Source of the DNA: Verrucomicrobiales bacterium
Lineage (GTDB): Bacteria; Verrucomicrobiota; Verrucomicrobiia; Verrucomicrobiales; DEV007
DNA: 64,000 bases
Assembly: GCA_002726915.1 (NCBI GenBank)
Contig: PBSY01000007.1
Coordinates: 18,276 to 82,275 of the forward strand
Direction: 5' to 3'
Shown: positions 37,001 to 43,936 of the stretch, piece by piece
How positions within the stretch are numbered: position 1 is the stretch's first letter
Layout: every line of letters begins with the position of its first letter
Program-made: the position numbers and the translations under genes
Notes under the pieces: model-generated
Seen by the model: only the letters and a program-made list of their open reading frames with translations
What the model was told of the DNA's origin: nothing
Database searches by the model: none

Positions 37001-37334
37001 TCCCAACAAAAGCAATGCGATCGCCCTGCTCTACCCTCAGTGGCAACGCAGTTTCAACGGCTTCTCCATTTTGAGGAATCGGAGCCGTATCCGCATAGAT
37101 TCCAAAGTTGGCTAGTTGAGGATTTTGAGGGGGTGCCGGTTTACCAGTTTTTTTATTTTTAGCATCCTCTTTCCTCGATGGATTCCCCTTCCCCTCAACG
37201 GTTGGTTTACCTTCGTTATCGACCAGTTCCAACTTCGGTTTATTCTCCTGAGACTCAGCGCTTGTAACGCCAAGAATAACAATGACGCCCACTGCATGGA
37301 TTAGGAAAGGACTCACAAGAAACTTCTCTTTCAT
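34059..37334 (-). CDS. PVC multidomain protein: SGNH hydrolase, beta-propeller dehydrogenase-like, HEAT and cupredoxin
   Basis: 1091 residues. Domains in order: signal peptide (LIHAVGVIVILGVTSAES); a charged linker; an SGNH/GDSL-like hydrolase (VEQGDRIAFVGNTLLDRGG, IIFAAFGFNESFGG, INGAHMTEQGYAIYADQVYR, about 100-300); a membrane-bound-dehydrogenase-type beta-propeller (MRWDSKGRLWVSCSTTYPH, VVYLLEDTDGD-like calcium-rich loops, about 430-740); HEAT-type repeats (about 770-930); and a C-terminal blue-copper domain. In the last, DATQHNLVIGKPG, YVCTFPGHW and the final MKGEM supply the His, Cys, His and Met copper ligands of azurin-type cupredoxins. The combination suggests an exported redox or carbohydrate-acting enzyme with its own electron acceptor. 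Confidence 0.85.
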   Translation of the reverse strand: MKEKFLVSPFLIHAVGVIVILGVTSAESQENKPKLELVDNEGKPTVEGKGNPSRKEDAKNKKTGKPAPPQNPQLANFGIYADTAPIPQNGEAVETALPLRVEQGDRIAFVGNTLLDRGGQFGFFESMLYQSFPELDLRIRNFSWSADEVDLQPRPDNFATVSQHLAHEKIDIIFAAFGFNESFGGAAKVEEFKNRLRAYLEEIKTSAFNGETGPRIVLISPIANENTHKVLAADMNNNRIALYVRAMEEVAAEEKVGFANVFDVTRTAMDDPDTQLTINGAHMTEQGYAIYADQVYREVFQKSPPDVTEAIRGNVVDKNRQFFRRYRPVNSFYYVGGRKKSYGYLDFLPAMRNFDLLTANREARIHALARGENANGPIDDSNLPELDAVVEGRGANEWLSPADELEEFRIDPRFEVNAFATEEKFPEIACPIAMRWDSKGRLWVSCSTTYPHIYPGNEPNDKIVILEDTDKDGKADKSTVFADNLHIPLSFVIAENGVYVSDQPDLVLLEDTDGDDVADKKTRVLTGFGTEDSHHSLHDFVWTPDGDLIFRESIFHNSQVETAYGPVRAKNSSWFRYTPRTEQLTAFGGYRNTNPWGVTFDDWGNHVASHPIFAEAFHSLNAPYPEQHPNAVEIPAYSGVCGHEFVDFPMWPEEMQGGFVKVRYKPTNRVEFHKWVKHDDHYTEEYQFDLIFSENLSFIPVDLQYGPRGAMYICDWYNPVKGHAQYSLRDPRRDRDSGRIWRIVAKGAELQDTPQVDGALTGDLLELLKRREYRYRYWAKRELAKRPAEEVIPALDEWVAGLDGSAERFRHHQIEAVWTYRRFGEMRPILLEDLLTCDVDDARAAATKQLRYWYSSFDDGGIGVLSSAADDGSGLVRLQAVIAATYFGTSEALEAVIPVFEKPMGAHLKYAARTAIGSEAMRHIWIEQQEKFPTVSSFYNDWASYEKLSSGKGTRNSNDSNFDSQKGLVTIEIGCVPERMLYTKPRFKVKAGAPVKLIFTNPDATQHNLVIGKPGSLEELGMAGNEMAKDPSGYKKGFVPKNEKVLHHTKLLESNTSETMRFMAPKEPGAYPYVCTFPGHWIIMKGEMIVE

Positions 37335-37457
37335 GAATAGGATTTCTCACATTTATTTGAGGTGGTCAATCATCTCCCCACCCGCAAAAAAGAACGGAAT
37401 TCACGTGATACTTGCTTCACTTGCGACATGTAGCCGGCAAACACTTGACCGTCCGCT

Positions 37458-38321
37458 TTGCGAAGCGACATTCTCACCGTGATCGAAAGTCTCAATCTGG
37501 AGCTGACACCGCGCCGCATGATGATGCTGGCCGCCTATGTCGCGGCAACCGTCCTACTGATTCCAGCCGAACAACTAGTATTTGGCTTCCTCAGTCTCGC
37601 AGCATGCATTTTCTTTGTCGCAACAGATGAAGAAGTGAAAGTTCGCCGACGCATGGGCGTCCTGCTTGGCTGTGTCGTTATCCTCGGGCTTTGTGACATC
37701 AACACATCCCTCAGCAACGAGAACTTCCTGCAGGTCGGCATTCCTTTCACGTTGGTGATCGGGGGACCCTTCCTGATTGCTCAATACACTGATCGGAACG
37801 TAATCCGCTACCGCTTCTGGCCGAAGGTTTGGCGCAAACATGATGTCATCTACACAATCATTTCAATCCCATTGGCCTGGCTGATCCTTAAGGGATACAT
37901 ATGGGGCAATCAGGCTCTCTTTGATGATGAACTTCTTCGTCACTGGACTATGCCGAAGGAGCCGGATCAAAATGCGATCAAACGGCTCTTCATTGGGATC
38001 AATCTCGTCGGCATCTGGGACGAACTATTCTTTGTAAACACGGTCTACGCGCTTCTACGAAGTCTTTTTTCCTACAAGATTGCCAACGCGATGCAGGCTG
38101 TGCTCTACACAGCCGTTCTTTTTGATATGGCGTTCACAGGGCTCGGCGTCTTTATCGTATTCTACTTCGCTTGGACTCAAGGCCATATGTTTGAGAAGTC
38201 TGAATCCCTACTCTGGGTTTTGATCGTGCATTTGATTGTCGATTACATCCTTGTCGCCATGATAGTTCAAAATTACTACCCGGACTACGGATATGACTAT
38301 CTCTGGCGAAAGGGATTTTGA
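37458..38321 (+). CDS. CPBP/CAAX-protease-like membrane protein
   Basis: 287 residues from a TTG at 37458; a GTG at 37479 is an equally good start. About eight hydrophobic segments. The segment GIWDELFFVNTVYALLRSLF sits where CPBP proteases carry EExxxR, but here it is DE with no Arg at the expected place, and LLWVLIVHLIVDYILVAMIV gives a His and Asp in a late segment. It may be a CPBP relative that has lost protease residues, or a family I do not know. Divergent from the PVC fusion gene; its stop overlaps a possible TTG start of the next gene. Confidence 0.55.
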   Translation: MRSDILTVIESLNLELTPRRMMMLAAYVAATVLLIPAEQLVFGFLSLAACIFFVATDEEVKVRRRMGVLLGCVVILGLCDINTSLSNENFLQVGIPFTLVIGGPFLIAQYTDRNVIRYRFWPKVWRKHDVIYTIISIPLAWLILKGYIWGNQALFDDELLRHWTMPKEPDQNAIKRLFIGINLVGIWDELFFVNTVYALLRSLFSYKIANAMQAVLYTAVLFDMAFTGLGVFIVFYFAWTQGHMFEKSESLLWVLIVHLIVDYILVAMIVQNYYPDYGYDYLWRKGF

Positions 38322-38365
38322 ATAACTGCAAGAGAACTCGATCCATAGGCCAATTTGGACTTGCC

Positions 38366-39637
38366 ATGGAGTATGGTTTTGATCGAGTAGTTGGAATGCC
38401 AAGCACGCCTTACACACTTCTCATTTACGTCACGCTTTCGGCTTCGAGTATCATTGCGAAAGCCGATTGGCCCGAGTTTCGAGGAAGTTCTTATGCTGGC
38501 CACGCTCTGAAAAGCAACGTTCCATTGCAGTGGTCCAGCCGGGATAATATTCGCTGGAAAGCTGGGGTGCCTGGCAATGCTTGGTCACCCCCGGTGGTCG
38601 CCGGTGGCCACATCTTTGTAACCACTGCTACCACAAATCAAAACGACCTCTCACTACAAGCACGATGCTACGACCTCGCATCGGGCGCGCAAATATGGGA
38701 GCGGGAGGCCTTCAAAGTCGAGGATGGCCGTATTCACAAGAAAAATAGCCATGCCTCACCCTCACCGATCCACGAAAACGGGCGACTCTACGTCCACTTC
38801 GGGCATAACGGAACTGCATGCATCGACGCACGAGACGGTAAGGTGCTGTGGAAGCAGACCGGGCTACCCTACAAGCCAGTACATGGAAACGGGGGTTCCC
38901 CACTTCTCTTTGAAAACCAACTCTTTTTTTCCTGCGATGGCGCCGAAGCCCCCTTCGTCGCTGCGCTCGATAAATATACCGGCCGAGTAGTCTGGAAAAT
39001 ACCTCGCAACGTCGAAGTCAGCAGGCCATTTTCCTTCTCAACCCCCCTGCCCATCGAGGTAGATGGAAAGCCTCAAATCATTATTCCTGGCTCTGGGGCA
39101 GTCGTCGCCTATAACCCTAAGGAAGGCAACGAGATCTGGCGTTTTCGCTACGGTGAAGGCTACTCAGTCGTGCCGCGCCCAGTCTATTATAACGGCATGG
39201 TCTATGTCTGCTCAGGCTTTAACCAGGCCAATCTGTTTGCCATAAGAGTCGATGGACGAGGAGATGTAACTGACACTCACCTCGCATGGAGTGAACAGAA
39301 GACCATACCGAAAGAGAGTTCACCAATCATCGTTGACGACCAGCTTTACCTGAATGACGACAAGGGTGTCCTGACCTGCTTCGACGCTGCCACAGGTGCC
39401 GTGCATTACCGCGAACGTCTTGATGGGAAGGGAGGCTACTCGGCGTCTCCTGTCTTCGCGAGTGGCCACCTTTTTTTTCATAGCGGCGACGGTACAACTA
39501 CCGTGATTAAACCAGGTAAGAATTTTGAAAAGGTGGCCGAAAACAAACTGAACGCGTTCGGACTATCTTCTTTAGCCGTTATTGGTGACGGCTTTATTGT
39601 TAGAACCGAAGCCCATCTCTGGCGAATCGGCGAGTGA
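38366..39637 (+). CDS. Exported PQQ-like beta-propeller protein
   Basis: About 423 residues from the ATG at 38366, or 413 from the ATG at 38396, which gives the better signal peptide (PSTPYTLLIYVTLSASSIIA, then KADWPEFRG). PQQ-type repeats: SSRDNIRWKAGVPGNAWSPP, SGAQIWEREAFK, DGKVLWKQTGLP, TGRVVWKIPRNV and EGNEIWRFRYGE. The start WPEFRG and the sequence WSPPVVAGGHIFVT are typical of PVC PQQ-like proteins that sit next to sulfatases and cytochromes. Role not known. It shares the promoter direction of the CPBP-like gene and is close enough to be co-transcribed. Confidence 0.85.
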   Translation: MEYGFDRVVGMPSTPYTLLIYVTLSASSIIAKADWPEFRGSSYAGHALKSNVPLQWSSRDNIRWKAGVPGNAWSPPVVAGGHIFVTTATTNQNDLSLQARCYDLASGAQIWEREAFKVEDGRIHKKNSHASPSPIHENGRLYVHFGHNGTACIDARDGKVLWKQTGLPYKPVHGNGGSPLLFENQLFFSCDGAEAPFVAALDKYTGRVVWKIPRNVEVSRPFSFSTPLPIEVDGKPQIIIPGSGAVVAYNPKEGNEIWRFRYGEGYSVVPRPVYYNGMVYVCSGFNQANLFAIRVDGRGDVTDTHLAWSEQKTIPKESSPIIVDDQLYLNDDKGVLTCFDAATGAVHYRERLDGKGGYSASPVFASGHLFFHSGDGTTTVIKPGKNFEKVAENKLNAFGLSSLAVIGDGFIVRTEAHLWRIGE

Positions 39638-39640
39638 TCG

Positions 39641-40264
39641 CTAACCGTCTAAATACTTGTTGAGAGACTCCTTCAACTGTGTCCTAGCTCGAAAAAGCAG
39701 GCTCTTAACCGCAGGCACAGACATTGAAAGAATGTCCCCGATGTCATCATAGGGCATCTCCTCGTAGCGCCTCAATACGACTGCTATCCGCTGCTTTTCC
39801 GGCAACTCTCGAATCGCTTTGTTGACAGCGGCTTCAAGCTCCGCGTGCAAGACATTCTGATCCGGAGAAACTGTCGCAACATCTTCAACCACCTGATAAG
39901 ACTCTTCCTCACGTTCCTCCACAGAGACGGTTGGCTTACGCTTGCGTCTTCGAGTCTCATTGAAAACAAGATTCCTCGTGATGGTAAATAGCCAGGTGGT
40001 GAATTTGGCTTGAGGCTGGTAGCGTTCCGCTGATTTCCAAACTCTGACGAAGACTTGCTGAGCAATATCCTCAGCCTCAGAATAGCCGCCCAACATTTTT
40101 CCGACAGTTCCAATAACGGATCCCTGATGAATTTCTACCAACTCCTCAAAGGCAGCTATATCCCCCGATTTAACCTTCAACATTAAGCCCACATCCCGCT
40201 CGTTAGCCACGCGCTTTTCCGCCTCCTCATCCAGAGGGGCAGGCGTGTCATTCGGCGAAGTCAT
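39641..40264 (-). CDS. ECF-type RNA polymerase sigma factor
   Basis: 207 residues from the ATG at 40264. Region 2 is seen in AFEELVEIHQGSVIGTVGKM, DIAQQVFVRVWKSAERYQ and FTTWLFTITRNLVFNETRRR; region 4 in LPEKQRIAVVLRRYEEMPYD followed by DIGDILSMSVPAVKSLLFRA. These are the RpoE-like signatures for promoter melting and -35 recognition. No zinc-binding anti-sigma gene follows on the strand, which is common in PVC ECF factors that are controlled otherwise. Convergent with the propeller gene, with 3 bases between stops. Confidence 0.93.
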   Translation of the reverse strand: MTSPNDTPAPLDEEAEKRVANERDVGLMLKVKSGDIAAFEELVEIHQGSVIGTVGKMLGGYSEAEDIAQQVFVRVWKSAERYQPQAKFTTWLFTITRNLVFNETRRRKRKPTVSVEEREEESYQVVEDVATVSPDQNVLHAELEAAVNKAIRELPEKQRIAVVLRRYEEMPYDDIGDILSMSVPAVKSLLFRARTQLKESLNKYLDG

Positions 40265-40386
40265 AGGGAACGAAAATCTTGGCAATTTAGTGAGCGTAAG
40301 CGTCCAATAACAGTTAAAGTCATAAGCATCAAGCTACGAAATTAGACCCCAAACATGACAGTAAGTTACGCCCTCCGGTAGTTTAA

Positions 40387-41022
40387 ATGAGCCAACGCCA
40401 AAGATTGAAAGCCCGTCATCGCTGGCAGCCGATGCGACGCCTTTCCCTTTCACTGATGGGACTTGGAGTTTCCAGCGAAATAGCCGCAATCACCGGCATG
40501 GTTCTCGGTATCCTCGCTGGATTTTCATTCATGGCTACTCGTGAACCATTCAATCCCCACCTTTTCTGGCTGGTAGGAGCCGTATGCTGTATCCTGAGAA
40601 TAGGCTGCATTAGGCTGGATACTTTTCTTCACCACCAAAACTCGCAACACTCCGTTGAGGAGATCTTCTTCACTGAACTGCCCGAGCGCGTCTCAGACGC
40701 GGTCACCATTATTGGATTTGGTTTTGCCGCATCATCGAGCCCATGGTTAGGCCTAGCTTCCGCACTCGCGGCCATCTTTTCAGCTTACATAAGATCTCTT
40801 GGCGTGATGCGCGGAGCGGGAAAAAAACGTGCTTCCATCGGCCCAATGACACGGATCCACCGACTGGCCCTGATTTCTCTTACCTCGGTTCTGATGCTTT
40901 TTCCGATCACCTCCGGACTGAAGACTCCGATTCCTCATATCGCCCTGTGGGTGATGCTATTTGGCTGCTTGGCAACTATTCTCCTCCGCTGGTTCAAGCT
41001 AAAAGAATTTGACGAAACCTGA
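40387..41022 (+). CDS. CDP-alcohol phosphatidyltransferase-like membrane protein
   Basis: 211 residues with about five membrane segments. Layout resembles the CDP-alcohol phosphatidyltransferase superfamily (N-terminal SLSLMGLGVSSEIAAITGMV, then the cytosolic loop). The superfamily motif D-G-x2-A-R-x8-G-x3-D-x3-D is not intact: the loop reads RLDTFLHHQNSQHSVEEIFF followed by TELPERVSDAVTIIGFG, where several metal-binding Asp are replaced. It may be inactive, act on an unusual substrate or belong to a sister family. amidase gene follows after 77 bases. Confidence 0.6.
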   Translation: MSQRQRLKARHRWQPMRRLSLSLMGLGVSSEIAAITGMVLGILAGFSFMATREPFNPHLFWLVGAVCCILRIGCIRLDTFLHHQNSQHSVEEIFFTELPERVSDAVTIIGFGFAASSSPWLGLASALAAIFSAYIRSLGVMRGAGKKRASIGPMTRIHRLALISLTSVLMLFPITSGLKTPIPHIALWVMLFGCLATILLRWFKLKEFDET

Positions 41023-41099
41023 TCATCAAAAACTTAGTTAAGTTTTCCAGAACAGTTACTCGACTTCGGCTGGCTCCCTAGCTACGTTCGCCAAGAATT

Positions 41100-41720
41100 A
41101 TGTTAGCACATCACCTCTGGTTTCCCATCGCGGTCGCCGCACTAATCGCCGCATTGTCGACTGGTTCTCTGCCTGGACAGGAGGCGTTTACACACGTGGT
41201 GATAGATGCTGGCCACGGAGGTAAAGACCCTGGATCCAGCGCCTACGGTCTCGTGGAGAAAAATTTGACGCTAGATCTAGCGGAGCGTCTCCAGAGAGTC
41301 CTCACTGATAAGGGGTTCACGACTACTCTAACGAGGAGCGAAGATGTTTTTATCTCCCTGGAAGATCGCGCGAAGGTGGCAAACTCTTCGACCGAAGTCA
41401 TCTTCATCAGCTTACATTTCAACGGTCACTTAGATCGGAGTATTGCCGGAACCGAAACCCTCTACTGGCCTGGAAGCGAAAACGGTCGATTGCTTGCAAG
41501 CTATATTCAGAGTGAACTAGGTCGCCGTCTCGTTACCAGAAACCGCGGATTTAAACCCAAGCGACTCAAAGTTCTCGAAAAAACAAAGTGCACGGCTGCT
41601 CTCATCGAGTGCGGATTTATCACCAATCGTTGGGAAAGCCAGCGCTGCGGCTCCGAGTGGTTTCGTCAAATCCTCGCGGAAGAGATTGCACAGGGTATCC
41701 TTCGCTACCGCAAGATCTAG
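41100..41720 (+). CDS. N-acetylmuramoyl-L-alanine amidase
   Basis: Zinc amidase that cuts the bond between N-acetylmuramic acid and the stem peptide of peptidoglycan, for daughter-cell separation. 206 residues of the AmiA/B/C (Amidase_3) catalytic domain with a short signal segment (AALIAALSTGSLPGQEAF). Ligands and catalytic residues: VVIDAGHGGKDPGS (His), YGLVEKNLTLDLA (Glu), VIFISLHFNGH (His) and AALIECGFITN (Glu). No LysM, SPOR or AMIN domain is attached. Its position next to the division cluster on the other strand fits its job. Confidence 0.92.
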   Translation: MLAHHLWFPIAVAALIAALSTGSLPGQEAFTHVVIDAGHGGKDPGSSAYGLVEKNLTLDLAERLQRVLTDKGFTTTLTRSEDVFISLEDRAKVANSSTEVIFISLHFNGHLDRSIAGTETLYWPGSENGRLLASYIQSELGRRLVTRNRGFKPKRLKVLEKTKCTAALIECGFITNRWESQRCGSEWFRQILAEEIAQGILRYRKI

Positions 41721-41853
41721 CAAAGACCAAACAACCTTTACAGAGCTTCTGCTCTATTGCTCAAACGTTTTCGTGAACTTCAAAACCTGACATTCTCTTT
41801 TGGTCAGAAACGCTCTATTTGTTCTAATCTTTTTCATAGTTGAGCGAAAGGAT

Positions 41854-42102
41854 ATGCAACTCGAGTGCGAACAACTCCAAAACTGGTATGCACCCAATGC
41901 GCATAAGACGACACTGTTAAAGCAGTTAGGTATCAATCCAACATGCGTTCTTCAGAATCCAGATAAAGTTTACACTTATAACGGTTTCCTGGTCGACGAG
42001 GAATTACCTTCCGGTTGCCCAAATCAAAACAACCTAAAACCCAATAAAAAAGCCGGAGCAACGCGCCCCGGCTCTTTGGAATCTCGAATGGAAACCAGGT
42101 AG
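41854..42102 (+). CDS. Doubtful small protein (82 residues)
   Basis: ATG at 41854 after AAAGGAT, a fair ribosome-binding site. It reads MQLECEQLQNWYAPNAHKTT and later NPDKVYTYNGFLVDEELPSG. The last 20 codons run through the terminator hairpin of ftsZ, which makes the annotated end unlikely for a real gene. No family recognised. Confidence 0.25.
   Translation: MQLECEQLQNWYAPNAHKTTLLKQLGINPTCVLQNPDKVYTYNGFLVDEELPSGCPNQNNLKPNKKAGATRPGSLESRMETR
42045..42076 (-). terminator. Rho-independent terminator after ftsZ
   Basis: On the minus strand the stem AGCCGG/CCGGCT (42068-42073 with 42051-42056, extended by two inner G-C pairs) runs into TTTTTTATTGG. It begins about 35 bases beyond the ftsZ stop. 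Confidence 0.8.
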
Positions 42103-42111
42103 ATATGCTTG

Positions 42112-43875
42112 CTACTTCTTTCTAAGAAAAGTAGGCACATCCAAATCCTCCCCATCCACAATTGTCGGGTCAGTTTTGGCGAAACGGCCTTTCCCTGAAA
42201 TTGGCTCAAGCTGTAACATTTCTTGTTGCTGCTTGGCTTCTTCTGAAGTCTCCCCCTCCTCGGACAGATTGCCCTCCAAGGCCTCGTCATCAACCTCACT
42301 TTCGGCATCCGAAGAGGTGCTTCCGATTTCTTCAGGCAAGCGCGCCTTAAAAGGGCTGGCGTTGCTATCAGAAACCATGCGGGTCAGCGTAATTTTCTGC
42401 TCAGCATCGGTCACAGCTTCGACACGATCGACGCCTCCATCATCATCTGAGCCAAACACCGGCTCTGAGGAAAGCAAGTCATCGCCCGCGGCTTCAACAG
42501 CCCTAGCAATTGGATTGCGATCATCTTCCTCGCTCTCTTCGTCATCAATTTCAAGGCCAGCAAGCACGGGAAATTCCTCGTCTTCATCTACTGACGCATC
42601 TGCTGCGGGAACTACTGCGTCAGAAACGTCGTCATTGTCGCCTTCGTCGTCATCTCCTGTCGGAGAAGCTTCGTCCCCCTCTTCAGGGGCGTCTTCGAGG
42701 AATATTGCTTGGTCACTTTCCCCGCTCTCTTCAGGAGTTGATAGAAACGAATCTCCGCTCCCTCCGTCAGCCTCTTCTTCAAAGACCGCCTCGTCTTCTT
42801 CAGCGGTAAAGGGTGACGATACAGGAAGCACACCGCCTAAGCTGACAGAAGCCTCTTCGTCATTATCTGCGCCGGAACCGGTTGTCTGGCCTCCCTCTGG
42901 GCCGGTGATGGAACTTATAATCGTAACCGACAGGCTGTTGCCGAGGCGTTTGTCAGTGCCGGTGCCGAACAATATCTGGGTGCCGTCGCCAACATGCTTG
43001 TTCACCTCTTCCATGACCAGCTGCACTTCATAAAGAGTCATGGTGTCCCCACCCGCCACCTGAACGAGAACGGCACTTGCATCGTTAAGCAGACGACCCT
43101 TGTCTAGAAGCGGACACTTGAGCGCCTGTTCAACTGCTTCGTGGGAGCGATTGTCCCCTTTGGCAAGACCATATCCAAAAAGGCAGCGAGAGTCTTTAGA
43201 ATCCAGCGCAGAGAGCAAATCGTCCATGCCGATCCGTATAATACCGGGCCGGAAGACCACATTCATTGTCGCTCGAATGCTCTGACTAATAATCTTGTCG
43301 GCGGCTGCAAAGGCCTGAGTCACTCCGTCCTTTGGAACGATGAGTTCGCCCATGCGGTCATTGTCGAACGCTATTACAGCGTTGGCATACTTACCGATCG
43401 CCTCAAGCGCTTCGCGAGCCTGCTCTGTCCGGCGAGCCCCCTCAAACGAGAACGGCATCGTCGCAAAAACGACCAAGAAGACGCCTTCCTCTTTGGCAAT
43501 TCGACAAACTTCGGGAGCAGCCCCCGAACCGGTACCACCGCCGAGTCCAACACAGATGAAAATGATGCCGGTCTCTCGAACCGCAGCTCGAATTTCGTCA
43601 ACCGCCTCAAGAGCCGCTTGCTTTCCAAGCGAGGGATCACCGCCGGTTCCCATCCCCTTCAAAAGCGTGGATCCCAACTGAATCTTGTCACTCGAAACAG
43701 ATGTTGAGAGTGCCCTGACATCAGTGTTCAAAGTCAGTAGTTCCGCCTCGTCGCTTCCCTCCAAGGCCATTCGATCGAGCACATTAGCGCCGGCACCGCC
43801 GACTCCAATTACCTTCACGCCTAGCTCCGAATCCGCAGGTATTTCACCTTGTTCCATATGGTTGTACTCGATCAT
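42112..43875 (-). CDS. ftsZ: Cell division GTPase FtsZ with long acidic linker
   Basis: Tubulin homologue that polymerises into the division ring. Core: VKVIGVGGAGANVLDRM near the start, LTLNTDVRALSTS, the tubulin signature LGGGTGSGAAPEV (about residues 111-121), FDNDRMGELIVPK and the C-terminal core strand GNSLSVTIISSITG, ending near residue 326. From there to about residue 575 runs an extremely acidic, low-complexity linker rich in Glu, Asp and Ser. The last residues, DLDVPTFLRKK, are the conserved C-terminal peptide that binds FtsA and other partners. The total of 587 compares with 383 in E. coli. Last gene of the division cluster. Confidence 0.96.
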   Translation of the reverse strand: MIEYNHMEQGEIPADSELGVKVIGVGGAGANVLDRMALEGSDEAELLTLNTDVRALSTSVSSDKIQLGSTLLKGMGTGGDPSLGKQAALEAVDEIRAAVRETGIIFICVGLGGGTGSGAAPEVCRIAKEEGVFLVVFATMPFSFEGARRTEQAREALEAIGKYANAVIAFDNDRMGELIVPKDGVTQAFAAADKIISQSIRATMNVVFRPGIIRIGMDDLLSALDSKDSRCLFGYGLAKGDNRSHEAVEQALKCPLLDKGRLLNDASAVLVQVAGGDTMTLYEVQLVMEEVNKHVGDGTQILFGTGTDKRLGNSLSVTIISSITGPEGGQTTGSGADNDEEASVSLGGVLPVSSPFTAEEDEAVFEEEADGGSGDSFLSTPEESGESDQAIFLEDAPEEGDEASPTGDDDEGDNDDVSDAVVPAADASVDEDEEFPVLAGLEIDDEESEEDDRNPIARAVEAAGDDLLSSEPVFGSDDDGGVDRVEAVTDAEQKITLTRMVSDSNASPFKARLPEEIGSTSSDAESEVDDEALEGNLSEEGETSEEAKQQQEMLQLEPISGKGRFAKTDPTIVDGEDLDVPTFLRKK

Positions 43876-43936
43876 GGGTTTAACCTAGCATCGTAAACGT
43901 CACAATATTGTCAAACATTTAGACGCTTTGCCCAAG

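Larger units (their letters stand above)
41721..42111. other. Gap between amidase and ftsZ
   Basis: About 390 bases between convergent genes. It holds the ftsZ-side terminator (42045-42076) and a doubtful small frame (41854-42102). Nothing else is recognisable. Confidence 0.5.

Noticed and set aside
35070..37162. Plus-strand frames inside the PVC fusion gene
   Set aside because: They oppose a 1091-codon gene with clear domains and have no start signals.
42176..43033. 285-codon open frame opposite ftsZ
   Set aside because: It is Ser-rich because the opposite strand encodes an acidic, low-complexity linker. It is a shadow of ftsZ with no start signal.
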